The position numbers and the translations under genes are program-made. This document shows positions 22,961 through 34,568 of a stretch of DNA of 64,000 nt, one piece after another. This DNA comes from Sorex araneus (Eukaryota > Chordata > Mammalia > Eulipotyphla > Soricidae). The notes under the pieces were generated by a model. That model saw only the letters and a program-made list of their open reading frames with translations, did no database searches and was not told where the DNA came from. Numbering within the stretch: the first letter of the stretch is position 1; every line of letters begins with the position of its first letter. The DNA lies in NCBI RefSeq assembly GCF_027595985.1, contig NC_073313.1, positions 215,824,066 through 215,888,065 of the forward strand, written 5' to 3'.

Positions 22961-23390
22961 AGAGGCCAGTGGGTAAAAAAAATGTATGCAGTTCAGAAGC
23001 AGGAAACCAGAGGGCCTCAGGTAAACTTTTTCAATAAATATTAGATTGGAATATATTTATAAGTACATTATAATATTATACTCAAAATTATAGACTACCA
23101 TATGATGATGGACTTCTGAAAGCACAGCTTACTGAACTCTAATCCCATATTTTTTTATTTCAGAGTTCAACATAAAGTACTACAATTTGCATGTATAGCA
23201 AGTTAGTAGCATAGTTTGTCACCCTTTATTTAGGACAATGAGTCTCAAAATTTATTGTATAGTGGAATTACCTGAAAATCTTAAAACTACTGAAAACTGA
23301 ATTCCACCCTCAGACAGTTTTCTGATATTATGGTCATGAACTGGTCTTCAGCTATGTTATTAGATATATAATGTTAGAAAGACAGTAGGT
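22961..23390. other. Unique sequence, nothing recognised
   Basis: AT-rich with no family hallmark and no coding frame of interest. Confidence 0.4.
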
Positions 23391-23394
23391 GGTG

Positions 23395-23545
23395 TTTTGT
23401 TGTTTTAAGTCACACTTAGCCATGTTCAGAGACTATTCCCAGATACTACAAACTCTGGAATGGAGAGTGCTCTTGGCAATGCTCAGGGAACCAGATTGTG
23501 CTGGAACCAAACCTTCTATGCTGGCTGAGCTATCCCTCGAGGCCA
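23395..23545 (-). repeat. Old SINE-A, one arm of an inverted SINE pair
   Basis: Reverse pattern: 'ttagccatgttcagagacta', 'gcaatgctcagggaacca', and the head complement 'ctggctgagctatccctcga'. It faces a plus-strand SINE about 30 bases away. Confidence 0.6.
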
Positions 23546-23574
23546 GATTGTGGAGTTGTTCATGTTCCCCAGGT

Positions 23575-23735
23575 GATTCAAATAATAAAACAGGTTCTTG
23601 TCCTGCATAGAGCCAACCCAGGTTTAATCCTTAGCATCACACATGGTCCCCTGAGTACCAACTGGAGTGATCCCTTGGTCAGGAGTAAGTCTTGAGCACC
23701 ACCAGGCATACCTCAAAATCCTACACTTCAGTCCC
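23575..23735 (+). repeat. SINE-A, other arm of the inverted pair
   Basis: 'gttcttgtcctgcatagagc', 'aacccaggtttaatccttag', 'cacatggtcccctgagtacc' and 'aggagtaagtcttgagcacc' follow the SINE-A order. The A-rich tail runs into an (AAAT)n array. Confidence 0.75.
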
Positions 23736-23751
23736 TATTAAATAAATTAAA

Positions 23752-23791
<40 letters not shown>

Positions 23792-23792
23792 A
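23736..23792. repeat. (AAAT)n microsatellite on a SINE tail
   Basis: Repeated 'aaataaataaat' units directly follow the SINE-A end, as expected when a retroposon tail expands. Confidence 0.95.
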
Positions 23793-23944
23793 GCCTTGAG
23801 AACCTCTGCTTAAAATATCACTTTGTGAAAATTCAGTAGGAGTCAAGACACAGACATTTGGTTTATCCAACCCTGTTCTATGCATCTTAAGTCATCTTCT
23901 CTGTGCATCTGTACAATCCCCAAGCATTAGCAAGAAGAGTGAAG

Positions 23945-24118
23945 CAGGTTTTTGTTTGTTTGGGGGCCACAATCGGCAGTACTTGGGGATTATTCCTATC
24001 TTTGCATTCAGAAATTACTCCTGATTGTGTTTTGGGGCCCATAGGGATTGTTGGGGATAGAACCTGCATTGGCTATGTGCAAGGAAAATGCCCTACCTAC
24101 TGCACTATAGCTTCAGAC
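23945..24118 (-). repeat. SINE-A
   Basis: 'tgtttgggggccacaatcgg', 'agaaattactcctgattgtg', 'gttggggatagaacctgcat' and 'caaggaaaatgccctaccta' give the full reverse SINE-A order. Confidence 0.8.
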
Positions 24119-25225
24119 CCAACTGAAGCAGTTTTACGTCTTGAGTTTAAGCATAAAAATATTAAAATACTCAACTTTTAGCTACATCATAAGAGAAAGT
24201 GTTAGTGATATTATCTATTATATTTTAATGATGTAGTTATTATTATGTTTTCATGCCTCTTATTCTGCCCAGTGTGCTCTCTCCACTTCTCATCCCACAC
24301 CTAACTGCTTTAACTTCAGGCAAGGGAAAAGAGTCGGTCTGAAATTTCTGGCTGCCTCTCAAGCCCACCCCTCTTTCTCACAGAGCAGGAAACAGCCGGT
24401 TTTTTTTTATCCTTGGGCTCACCCCAAAGTACTCGACAAAAGGCTGTCAGTGTTGCTCCGTGTTGTCCTGGGCATGGTCCCCTCTGACCTTGTTTCCTTT
24501 CTGTGTGCTGACCCCGTCCTTCCTGTTGGCTCCCTGGTTCTGTGCTGTAGTTCCTTATTTACTCAATATTCACCTGTAGATCTCCATCCTCCTCCAAATA
24601 TCCTTGATGCCAGAGGGGGTCAACCAGGAACATATGGCCCCTATTGATAATTGCTGGGCTGACCACTGCTGGCCATGGCCATAGCAGGAGGTGATATAAA
24701 TCCTGAGCAGAGGCATTGTCTTGGAGAACCTCACGGGTCTGGGCTTCTCCCCTTGTGACCATTTGTGTGGAATCGCTTGGCTTTCAGAGACTGGTCTGGT
24801 GAATGATTCTTCCCAAATCCAGAGTGAGTCCACCAACTGAGAGACACATTTTGTTGACCAAGGGAGAGTTTTTTTAAAAAATCATAACGTCAAGAAAATT
24901 TCTTTGGGTCTCAGTCTAAATTAGATCTTGTCTTCATTTTTGAATAAATTCTAATGGCTAAGGGAGCATTTTTGGGAAGAGGCATAGACCTTAGTTTCTG
25001 AAACAATCACAGTTCTGGCCTACCTCACACTAAATGAGGGAATTTTCTGTAGCTGTATTCTAATAGAGGGAGAGAACGTCACTCTTTTATCTCCCTTTCT
25101 AGTTAATGTGCTTTTCTAATTTAAAGCACATCCTATCTTTGAAAAGTTACAGACTATATATTTTTAACTTTCTGCTATATATTTTTAACTTCCCAAGTTA
25201 ACCTTTAATCTAATACTTTAAGTTT
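24119..25225. other. Unique sequence, nothing recognised; G/C-richer part 24300-24860
   Basis: The segment 24300-24860 has less A+T than its neighbours and frames of 65-88 codons on both strands, but none gives a protein I recognise and no exon-intron signals stand out. An LTR or a distant exon is possible but unsupported. Confidence 0.35.
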
Positions 25226-25328
25226 CTGTCACTGTCACTGTCATCCTGTTGCTCATCGATTTGTTCGAGCGGGCAACAGTAATGTCTCTCATTGTGAGAC
25301 TTGCTGTTACTGTTTTTGGCATATCCAT
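25226..25328 (-). repeat. SINE-B 3' fragment
   Basis: Only the last ~100 bases of the SINE are present: 'gtcactgtcactgtcatcct', 'gagcgggcaacagtaatgtc', 'gtttttggcatatcca'. The body and head are missing. Confidence 0.85.
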
Positions 25329-25521
25329 TACGTTTACATATGAATAATAGTATAACAGTGTTTAAAATTATAGAACAGGTGTCTACTTGTCACCAGTACT
25401 TCTAACACATAATTCTGAATCAAACTTTTCTCCTAAGTAAAATAGTTACCTGTGTATAGCCAAAGCCTCATTGTAGTTCTGTAGATATGTCATTTATGTA
25501 TAGCATACATGATGTATACCA

Positions 25522-25682
25522 GAAACACTGAGCCAGAGAAGCAGCACAAAGGTTAAGACACTTGCCTTGCACACGGGGGACCTTGTTTGGTTCTTCTGCA
25601 TTGCCTATGGTCCCCTGAGAAGTACCAGGAGTGATCCCTGAGCACTGTTGGATGTGGCAGCCCAAACAAACAGAAAAAACCT
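25522..25682 (+). repeat. SINE-A
   Basis: 'gagccagagaagcagcacaa', 'gacacttgccttgcacacgg', 'gtcccctgagaagtaccagg', 'gtgatccctgagcactgttg' and an A-rich end. Confidence 0.82.
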
Positions 25683-25896
25683 GAAACAATTTTACATGCT
25701 TTATCTAATTTTATCTATTTGGCAACCATAATAATTAAATAATAGTAATCTATGTTTTATGAATGTGGATTACATAACCTCTTTATTGTAGGATTATATA
25801 GAGATACATTTTTTGTTTATAATTATGTAATTCATACCCCTATATAAAACATATTCTGGAATCATTCTCCTGGTACATTTCTTTTTTTCCTTTTTT

Positions 25897-26130
25897 TAAA
25901 AAATTTGTTTTTTTCTCTTTTATTATTATTATTGTTATTATTATTATTATTATTGCCTTTTGGGTTATACCTGGCGATGCTCAGGGTATATGTCAGGGTT
26001 CCTCCTGGCTCTGCACTCAGGAATTACTCCTGGTGGTTCTCAGGGGACCATATGGGATGCTGGAAATCGAACCCAGGTCAGCTGCGTGCAAGGCAAACGC
26101 CCTGCCTGCTGTGCTATTGCTCCAGCCCCT
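25897..26130 (-). repeat. SINE-A with (ATT)n tail
   Basis: The T-rich run and 'attattattatt' array (25897-25955) are the expanded tail complement. The SINE itself follows: 'ccttttgggttatacctggc', 'tcaggaattactcctggtgg', 'aatcgaacccaggtcagctg' and the head complement 'tattgctccagccc'. It is close to consensus. Confidence 0.93.
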
Positions 26131-27430
26131 TTCCTGGTACATTTCTTAAGTGACAATTCATGATAAAAAAGCTGTGATTATGTATGTGTTGTTTTCATAT
26201 CTGATTTCTTTAACTACAGTAGTGCTTGTGTAAGTGAGTACATGCACACGTGTGTGGATATGTACTAGAAAGTGTGTATACTATAAAGGAAACAAAGAGA
26301 GGGAAATCTCCATAAACTCTTAACTAATGCCTGGCTCGTATTAAGTTCCCACTAATGATGTTAATTTTTATTGGTATATTTCTCTAATTCAGTACAACAA
26401 ATATTTATTATTACAACTATTAGCTGTGAAGAATTGTTTGGGAAATAAGTACATATTCATATCTACACATTAAACATTACTTACTAAACACCAGCTCCTT
26501 TACCATAGACTCTTCTTACTATGCTCATTACAGAGGTAATTTCTCAAGCAAATTAGTCGTGTAACTTGTTTCTTGATAACAGCACAGGGAGTTAAGATTG
26601 CCAAAATCAACAGTGTATTTCAAAGGCTTCCAGGTTCTCTGTAACAAAGGCTGAGTAAGTCATGACTCATAATAGGGAAACTTCTATTTGAGGGCCCATT
26701 ATCTCTCTTCATCTCTGGGGTGTGGGAAAGACTGGTAGCAGTGGGCAGCGGGCAGCAGGCAGGGCGGAGTTCCGTTCTGTTTCAGGGCCACAGAGTGAGA
26801 GCAAGTCACAGAGTGGGAGTTCTCCTGGAGGAGTGCAGTCTTTCTTTATTGAAGATAGTCCCCAGTATCATGTACAGTGGTTTGAAAACATTTTCAGCAC
26901 AATGGAGCTAATGTAAGAATTTCTCACGTATTCCCTTATCTAAGGTTGCGTGAGCCATGCCTCAACGCTGGGGAGTTAACTGTGCTGAACCACTATCAGA
27001 TGCTTGCTACTTCAGTCTGCACGCTCTATTTATTTATGGGGAGCATAGAGGCTGTGTGAGGAAGAGGAAAGTATAAGTTTTAAAGAAGTCTAAAGTGTTA
27101 GACCTTTACATCAGGTAAAGGTCTTTACAGTTTACATCAGGTACTGTTGTGTAGCCTTGGGCAATGCCTTCCTTAATATTTCAACACTACAATTTTGTTT
27201 TAAAAGAGTTCTATTATCTATATAGTGAATTTGTTATAAAAAATTAGATGCCAAAAATAAAAAGGGAACTCTTAGTCAACACAGTAGGCAATCAAAAAAG
27301 GAAGAGACAAGAAAAGAAGTTTAGTGAGTTGCTGCTAACTAAATTCCGATTATATTTAGGACATAAAATATAATTTATATTTCAAAGGCTCTTTTGAGAG
27401 TGAAATATTTGCCATTCATAATTATTGCAG
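26131..27430. other. Unique sequence; small G/C-richer patch at 26700-26900
   Basis: No repeat hallmark. The patch around 26740-26770 ('gggcagcgggcagcaggcag') has short frames (63-64 codons) that resemble no protein I know. Confidence 0.35.
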
Positions 27431-27439
27431 AAACACCTC

Positions 27440-27880
27440 ACCCCAGGAGATTGTCTCCATGGCTTGGAGGCTGTTCTCTCATTCTGGGCAACTCAGAGAA
27501 GGGAACACCAAGTAAAATGTGGTTGTTGGTCATGTGGGGGAAAGATGATGCGGGCCGAATATAGACTAGAGACAACACAATGGCCACTCAACACCTTTAT
27601 TGCAAACCACAACACCTAATCAGAGAGAGAGAACAAAAGGGAATACCCTGCCATAGTGGCAGTGTGGGGTGGGGGGAGACGGGACTGGGGAGGGGGGGAG
27701 GGATGTTGGGTTTACTGGTGGTGGAGAATGGGCACTGGTGAAGGGATGGGTTATCAAACTTTGTAAGGGAGAAACATGAGCACAAAAATGCATAAATCTG
27801 TAACTGTACCCTCACGTTGACTCACTAATTAAAAATAAACTATTAATTAAAAATAAATAAATAAATAAATAAAAATTAAA
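27440..27880 (+). mobile_element. LINE-1 3' end
   Basis: Contains 'gagaagggaacaccaagtaa', 'caatggccactcaacacctt', 'tattgcaaaccacaacacct', a short GA run, then 'ggcactggtgaagggatggg', 'gtaactgtaccctcacgttg' and an A-rich tail of 'ataaataaataa' units. Confidence 0.88.
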
Positions 27881-27881
27881 A

Positions 27882-27949
27882 GAAAGAAAGGAAGGAAGGA
27901 AGGAAGGAAGGAAGGAAGGAAGGAAGGAAGGAAGGAAGGAAGGAAGAAA

Positions 27950-28009
<60 letters not shown>

Positions 28010-28011
28010 AA

Positions 28012-28103
<92 letters not shown>

Positions 28104-28122
28104 AAAGGAAAGAAAGAAAGAA
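27882..28122. repeat. (GGAA)n then (GAAA)n tetranucleotide array
   Basis: Pure GGAA units cover about 27889-27945 and GAAA units continue to 28122, with occasional AAAAG interruptions. It begins at an L1 A-rich tail and ends at a SINE. The 99-codon poly-F/L/S frame across it is an artefact. Confidence 0.97.
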
Positions 28123-28123
28123 A

Positions 28124-28303
28124 GGCACTGCGGTAAGGTTGTGCAATATCTGACTGTGCTCAGGACTTATTCCTGGGTCTGTAATCAGGGATTAATCATA
28201 GTGGTATTCACGGTACCAAATGCAGTGGTGAGGATTGAACCAGGATTGCTGGCATATAAGACAAATGTCTTAACTCCTTTGTACTATCTCTCCAGCCCCT
28301 GCA
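28124..28303 (-). repeat. SINE-A
   Basis: 'gactgtgctcaggacttatt', 'gtaatcagggattaatcata', 'ggattgaaccaggattgctg' and 'tactatctctccagccc' give the reverse SINE-A pattern. Confidence 0.78.
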
Positions 28304-29300
28304 CAAGATATATAAGAAATATTATATCAAGTTATGAATGAAAAATTTGGCATTGCTTTTTTTGAATACTGCCTTAATTTTTGTGTTAAATGTTGACTTT
28401 TCAAAGATATCCAAGATGAGCATTTTAGTCCTTGGTCCAAGAAATTGTCTGGGTTCTGCCATCCTTGTATGGCGAAGATGTCTAGAAGGAGATTCAGACT
28501 TTCAACATCAAATGGCTGCTCCCGTGACATCTGGCAAGTAGCTCATGGAAGGGCATCTTTAAATTTTACTTCATGTATTCAATAGGAGCTTCTTAAATTC
28601 CTCTGTCTTACTTATGGCCAGATGCTAGGGACTCAGATATGGTCACTGCCACCCCAAGTCAAAAGCCCTGTGGGATAACACCACTAAAACGGTTGTTATG
28701 TCATTGAATTAGTAATAATAATAGAGGAAGTTCAAGGAGTATGGGGAACTATAGTCTAGAAGTCAGGAAAAGCTTTTTAGTATTTGATCTCTTAAACAGA
28801 GTGTGTGTGAGAGACCATTGCATAAAGTAAATGATATATAATGTAAATGACATACAAGTAGCTGAACAACCTGTGAAGAATGTGAAGAGAGAGTTTGGTG
28901 TGAGGGTTTGAATATAAACTAGACTGGCTAGAATAATGATGCTAACTCTATATGAGATTGGAGAAGTGAGCAGTGGTTAAGCTCAAAAGACTCTAAAACT
29001 CATATTAGAGCATATACTTTATTCAGTGCATAGCTGAGAAGCCAATGAGAGGGTTTTACACAGAAGGTTAACATAGTTATTACTTAACATATATTAGTTA
29101 TTTAGACAGATTTTATTTAAAGAGATTTTATTTAACAGATATTATTCTAACTTCTAGAAAGCAATTAAAGATTGACACAATGCTATAGATTAAAATTAAA
29201 AGTTATTTTTACAAAAGGGTTGATGGACACGAGAAATTTAGAAGGCGTCTTTTAAGACATGAGAGACAATTTGACTTAGAGAGTGAAGTAAAAAATATCT
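28304..29300. other. Mostly unique; possible ancient repeat at 28890-29075
   Basis: Near 29030 'gagaagccaatgagagggtt' followed by 'ttacacagaaggttaacata' resembles an old mammalian repeat pattern ('gaagccattggagggtttt...'), but I cannot name it. The remainder shows nothing. Confidence 0.35.
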
Positions 29301-29305
29301 AGGTT

Positions 29306-29480
29306 TGGGGCTGAAGCGATAGCACAGTGGGTAGGGTGTTTGCCTTGCACGCGATCGACATGGGTTAGATTCCCAGCATCCCATATGGTCCTCTGAGCAC
29401 TGCCAGGGGTAATTACTGAGTGCTGAGCCAGGAGTAACCCCTGTGTATCACCGGGTGTGACCCAAAAAGCAAAAAAAAAA
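29306..29480 (+). repeat. SINE-A with target-site duplication
   Basis: Near-consensus: 'ggggctgaagcgatagcaca', 'gtttgccttgcacgcgatcg', 'catcccatatggtcctctga', 'caccgggtgtgacccaaaaa', then a poly(A). The flanks share 'tatctaggtt' (about 29296-29305 and 29485-29494), a normal retroposon duplication. Confidence 0.93.
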
Positions 29481-29692
29481 TAGATATCTAGGTTCTTGAT
29501 GTAGGAACCTGAGTGGGTATCAATGCCCTTCAAGGATATAAAAATATAGAAGAAAAAAAGATAGGTTTTGTAGGGTAGTGTTACAATGTTATGTTTTCAA
29601 TAAGTTGAACTTAATGTACCCCTGATATTTTAAAGTAGAAATGACAGAGAGAAAGTTGATTGTCTGGATCAGGAGCTTGGGGAATCATAGTG

Positions 29693-29736
<44 letters not shown>
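29693..29736. repeat. (CA)n microsatellite
   Basis: About 40 bases of uninterrupted CA repeat. Confidence 0.97.
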
Positions 29737-29739
<3 letters not shown>

Positions 29740-30868
29740 CACCTATTAAAAACTCTGGCCTTGGAAGCCTCATGAGAAACAGGAGAAAAGTAGATGAAAA
29801 AGAGGAGTAAAGATAGACTTTTAAAGGATATCATTGTGTAAAGAAGGACTGCTCTTTAGCTTCTCTGGCAAGAAAAAGAGGTTTCAAAAGGCTTCAGGAA
29901 ACGACAGGCAGTGTGTGACCACAATCTAACATATGATGATAAGATACAGTGTCTGATATTATGTTCTGGGCCTGTATCAGTCAATATTATCTAAATATAG
30001 GGTTAAAGCCAGATTCCAGCTCAAGAAAAACATCTCTTGTGCTTCCCTGGATGTGAAGAGGACTCACTGCCTGACTATCTTGCTAATGTTATTACAGTTT
30101 CTTTGCTTTTCCTTCCCTTCTTTGGTAATGCTCTCTTGCCAAGACATGCTTCCCTGGTAACATGCCAGGCATGAATGGCTTTAAGACTGCCTTCGTTTCA
30201 TTCTTAGATAACGTTCTCCCTCATATTATAGAAAAAGGAAGTTTTGTGATAGGGGTAGTTGGAAAATAAAGTATCTGCTTACTCTAACCAAGAACTATAA
30301 TTAGAAAAGCCAGAAATACCATAAAAGGAGTAATTTGACTTTTTTTGTCAAGACTATTATAAAATTTGTATTAAGGAATACAAAGTTCCTGGTAAAGATT
30401 TTTAAATATACAATAACAATGAAATAAAAGGTGCTTGTGCGTGTTTCTACTCTGCACCACATCCACTTTCATATCCCGTGTCTTCATCCTAAGACAGTTT
30501 TAGAATCATGACATGTTAAATCTGAAAGGATTCCAGAGACCATCTCTAACTCAAGCTTTTCTTTCCAGGTTCCTTGTCACCATTACAGATGAGGATTTTG
30601 AGAGGGTAGGAATGATGACACATAGGATTTAAGTGTGTATGTTTCTGTATATTTAACTATACTGTCTCCTATTAAAGAAACTGATTACATTAAGATCACA
30701 TATTCTTAAAATAAACTATTTACATTAGAATCAAGGGCAACACAGCTTTTAGTAAATTACTTAGCCTTTAAATTCCTTCCTTTCTGTAACTGTCAAATCA
30801 GTTCATTACAATAGAAAATTCTCTGTAGGTTTCTCTTGTTTCCACTTATCTTTCAAGTGTTGACATTT
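29737..30868. other. Mostly unique; possible ancient repeat near 30500-30640
   Basis: 'aaggattccagagaccatct' followed by 'accattacagatgaggattt' has the look of an old mammalian repeat, but it is too diverged to name. No coding evidence. Confidence 0.35.
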
Positions 30869-30869
30869 T

Positions 30870-31030
30870 TTGGTAAGGTGGACACCCTAGTGGTGCTCAG
30901 GGCTTAATCTCAGGTCTGCATCCAAGGATCACTCATGGTGGGGCTCAGGAGACCATATGTGGTGAAAGGGTTTGAACCCAGGTCCCCTGTGTGCAAGGCA
31001 AGTGCCCTACCTGCTGTACTATCCCTAAAA
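30870..31030 (-). repeat. SINE-A
   Basis: 'tggtgctcagggcttaatct', 'ggatcactcatggtggggct', 'gtttgaacccaggtcccctg' and 'gcaaggcaagtgccctacct'. Confidence 0.82.
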
Positions 31031-31738
31031 CTACAGGTAGGCTCTAAAGATACAGGCAACTATCTTGAAAGACAAAAAATAATCTGCCTTCACAGTAAAA
31101 TAAACAATTTCCTCTAAAGCAAAGATGAGGTGGTATTACTGCTTGTTTTTAAAGATTTGGGTTTCAGAATATCAGATTCCTCTCTAGTAGCAGGACCTAC
31201 TCACCACCTGGCTCTCAGAGAACTATGCAAATCCTTACAGCTATGGCCGCTCCTAGACATTTTGCAATAAAGTCCTTTGCCCTTGATTCAGATGGACAAT
31301 GTCCATGCAATTATGACATGCTAACATGTGAAATTCTGAGTAGAATAGATGCTCAGACTCTTCACAGTTCTTGACCACATATTTCTGTAAGAAATGATTA
31401 AAGCAAATAAACATAAAGTGCTTAGAAGTGCATCTGGAATGTAAAGATTAGCCAATGAGTCAATACTGGCTGTTAATCTGTTATGTAGCTATACTGGTCA
31501 AATATGCATGGTTTACTAAAACAAATCTGGAACTAAACTAGATTTGTAAAACTTCAGTCTCATGTTTGCTTTATCTTCACATTCAACCAATATTTATCAT
31601 TATATTTTCTACACATTTAAGTTGCAATTAATATTGAAAAGTAACATAATAAAAAAGAAAGAACAATTTTATATCAATAATTTGATAAACAAGTTAAAAT
31701 TATTATGAAAGAGGCAATAAATCTGGCAATACCAGACT
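31031..31738. other. Unique sequence, nothing recognised
   Basis: AT-rich, with no hallmark of any family in the window and no coding frame. Confidence 0.4.
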
Positions 31739-31739
31739 A

Positions 31740-31849
31740 TAACTAAAGCATTAAAGCATTTAATATCAATGTTGCAAACCACAATGTTCAAAAGGAGAGA
31801 GAGAGAGAAAGACAGAGACAGAGACAGAAACAGAGACAGAGAGACAGAC

Positions 31850-31913
<64 letters not shown>

Positions 31914-32110
31914 GAAAAGAGCCTGCCATAGAGGCAGGCTGGAGGTGGAGGGTTGGGGAGTGATGAGAGGGATCCTGGGGACAGTGGTACTGGGAAGTGT
32001 ACACTGGTGAAAGGATGGGTGTTAGAACACTGTATGACTGAAGTCCAATCATAATTACCTTTGTAATGGTCTCACAGTGAGTCAATAAAAAAGTTAGAAT
32101 TAAAATAAAA
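31740..32110 (+). mobile_element. LINE-1 3' end with GA tract
   Basis: 'gttgcaaaccacaatgttca', a GA/CAGA tract at 31797-31912, 'ggatcctggggacagtggta', 'gtacactggtgaaaggatgg' and the terminus 'cacagtgagtcaataaaaaa' with an A-rich tail. The 188-codon minus-strand frame over it is a shadow of the repeat. Confidence 0.88.
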
Positions 32111-32171
32111 AGAGTGGCTAAATACAGAATAATGGGATAGAAAACACAGGAGCAAGAAATTATGAAGTCAT

Positions 32172-32425
32172 TTTCTAACTGTAGCATTGTAGCACTGTTG
32201 TCCTGTTGTTCATCAATTTGCTCGAGCGGGCACAAGTAACATTTCCACTGTAAGACTTGTTATTACTGTTTTTGGCATATCAAATACACCAAGGGTAGCT
32301 TGCCAGGTTCTTCCATGTGAGCGGGATACTCTCGGTAGCTTGCCAGCCTCTCTGAGAGAGATGGACGAATTCAACCGGGGTCGGCCATGAGCAAGGCAAA
32401 CTCCCTACCCGCTGTGCTCTCATTC
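32172..32425 (-). repeat. SINE-B
   Basis: 'ctgttgttcatcaatttgct', 'cgagcgggcacaagtaacat', 'agggtagcttgccaggttct', 'tgagcgggatactctcggta' and the head complement at 32350-32425. Confidence 0.9.
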
Positions 32426-32487
32426 CAATTCTATTTTCTAATTATAAATGTATTTTTATGTCTATTTTTAGTATGTCTTCAAAAAAT

Positions 32488-32655
32488 TATAGGAGGAAGA
32501 GCAAGTAGATAGTACATCAGGTAAGGAGATTGCCTGGAGTTTGACCCCAGTACCCGAAATGGTCACTCAATGCATGCCAGGACTGATCCCGGAGTGCATA
32601 ACTAGGATTAAGCATTGAGCAAAGCTGAGTGTGGTCCCCAAACAAAAAAAACCCA
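32488..32655 (+). repeat. SINE-A
   Basis: 'gagcaagtagatagtacatc', 'ggagtttgaccccagtaccc', 'aggactgatcccggagtgca' and 'gctgagtgtggtccccaaac' then poly(A). Confidence 0.72.
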
Positions 32656-32717
32656 TGTGTACTTTTAACTCTGTAATCTATTTACTTTTTGTTAAGTCCT
32701 AAAAGAAAACAGACTGT

Positions 32718-33090
32718 CGTTTTTTATATATATAAATCACCATGAGATACAGTTACAAAACTTTCATGATTGAGAAATGATCAAACACCCATTTCTCCAC
32801 CACCGTATGTTTTCCACCACCAATGTCCCAGTATCTCTCCTGCCCCATCAACCCACCTCATCCCCTATCTCTATGGCAAACATTTAACTTTATATTCTCT
32901 CTCTAATTTGGGCATTATGGCTTATTGCAGTATAGAACTGAGAAGCCATCATGTTTGATCCTTTGTCAACTTTTCTCACACATCTCCTGTCCTGAGTGAT
33001 TCCTCCAACCATCATTGACTTAGTGGTCCTTTATGTGAACTGCCTTCTCCCCCAGCACATGAAACAGGCTTCTAATCCTCCAACAAGCTA
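32718..33090 (-). mobile_element. LINE-1 3' end
   Basis: The plus strand reads 'aatcaccatgagatacagtt', 'acacccatttctccaccacc' and 'gaagccatcatgtttgatcc', the complement of the L1 3' UTR. It is truncated near 33090. The GA-tract position is short here ('ctctctctaatttgg'). Confidence 0.85.
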
Positions 33091-33638
33091 GTATTATCTC
33101 ATAGATAAAAATGAACTAAAATCTACATTAAATCCAAGTTATATTGAATTTAACTTTAATAAATAGATGAAACAATAATAAACTAAACAATTAAAATGTA
33201 CTCATTAATAAGCATGGCTCATAAATTTCTTCAATAAGCTACTCATAGTTTCTAGCTACATATCATTTGGAATGTGACAATTTTTTAGAAATGAAATTAT
33301 CTACTTGAAGTTTTCAGAAAATACAGTTTTATAAATGAGTCTTTTCTGTACCATCAAAGATTATATTTTTTCTAGATGAACAACTTTATATGATGATAAT
33401 AAGTTATATGATGTCAATAAGCACTTACAAATTTCCTCTAATTTCTCTCTAATTCTCTCTTTTACTACTCACACACTCAAATTGCATCAAGTTTCAACTT
33501 TAAGAACTTTAAGATCAATTTGTGACTAATATTTGGGCTGCAATGTACCAAAGAATTTCAAAGTCTTTTTAATTAGTGGCTACTCAGTTTATTGTTTTCT
33601 TTCTGATTCACTTTGTTCTTTAGCTCTTTAAAAAAACT
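33091..33638. other. Unique AT-rich sequence, nothing recognised
   Basis: No repeat hallmark or coding frame. Confidence 0.4.
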
Positions 33639-33639
33639 G

Positions 33640-34250
33640 GAATGAGATTTCTCAAAAAAAAGTGAGACACAACTCTCATATGACCCAGTGATTCTATTTC
33701 TCATTTCTATCCCCCCAAACACAAAAACATTTATTCAATAAGTTTTTTTGATAATTAGTTTGAAAAAAATGAAAACAAAGGTCCTTGAAGTGCTTAGTAT
33801 GATAGCCTGCATATGGAAACAACCCATATGCCCAACAAATGAGTAGACAATGAACATACACATAAAGATAGATACATATATATACACACCCAAATATGTA
33901 TATACACACATATATATATTCATGCACACACACACTCACACACACATAATGGGATACTACGCAATTATAAGGAATGATGAAATTACCTAATCTGCTGAAT
34001 CTTAGGTGGAACTGATAGATCTAATGTTAAGTAAAGCAAATCAAAATGTCAAGGACAAATAACAGATGTTCTCACTCATCTGTAGTATGTAGAATAACCT
34101 GATAAAGGAATGGAAGAAATTTAATGACAGAAAATCTTTGGTCCCATATTACAGAAATGAAAATGCTAAAAAGGAGACAAAATGGAGGGAGAATGTGAGA
34201 AGAGGTGGTCTGTTGGTAACATAGGGGCAAAGATTCAAGGTCTTTGACTC
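33640..34250 (+). mobile_element. Old LINE-1 (ORF2 end and 3' UTR)
   Basis: 'catatgacccagtgattcta', 'ggaaacaacccatatgccca', 'aatgggatactacgcaatta' and 'gttctcactcatctgtagta' follow the usual order of mammalian L1 ORF2 C-terminal sequence and 3' UTR. An AT/CA simple repeat (33870-33950) has expanded within it. It is far more diverged than the shrew-type L1 tails. Confidence 0.75.
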
Positions 34251-34313
34251 ATCTAAGATATTGAAGCAAGGGATCGGAATATATTTAAACTCTCATAGCA
34301 CTTCAACTTTTGG

Positions 34314-34519
34314 AAGGGAGTGGCAGTGGGTATATTTTTTTTATTGAATCACTGTGAGATAGACAATCACAAAGCTATTAATGATTGGGCTTTAGTCAAA
34401 CAATGTTCCAATATCCATTCCTCTACCAGTGTACATTTCCCACCATCAGTGTCCCCAGTTTCCCTCCCCTCACGCCCCCATCCTATAACTACCTTGCCTG
34501 CCTCAATGTCAGACATCTT

Positions 34520-34568
<49 letters not shown>

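Noticed and set aside
24559-24836. Possible pseudogene on the minus strand (frames of 67-88 codons)
   Set aside because: The translated frames show no order of motifs that matches any protein I know, unlike the GOT2 copy.
27847-28146. 99-codon poly-F/L/S frame
   Set aside because: It is the translation of a GAAA/GGAA microsatellite.
31669-32235. 188-codon open frame on the minus strand
   Set aside because: Most of it is poly-SLSL from the GA tract plus the complement of an L1 3' end.
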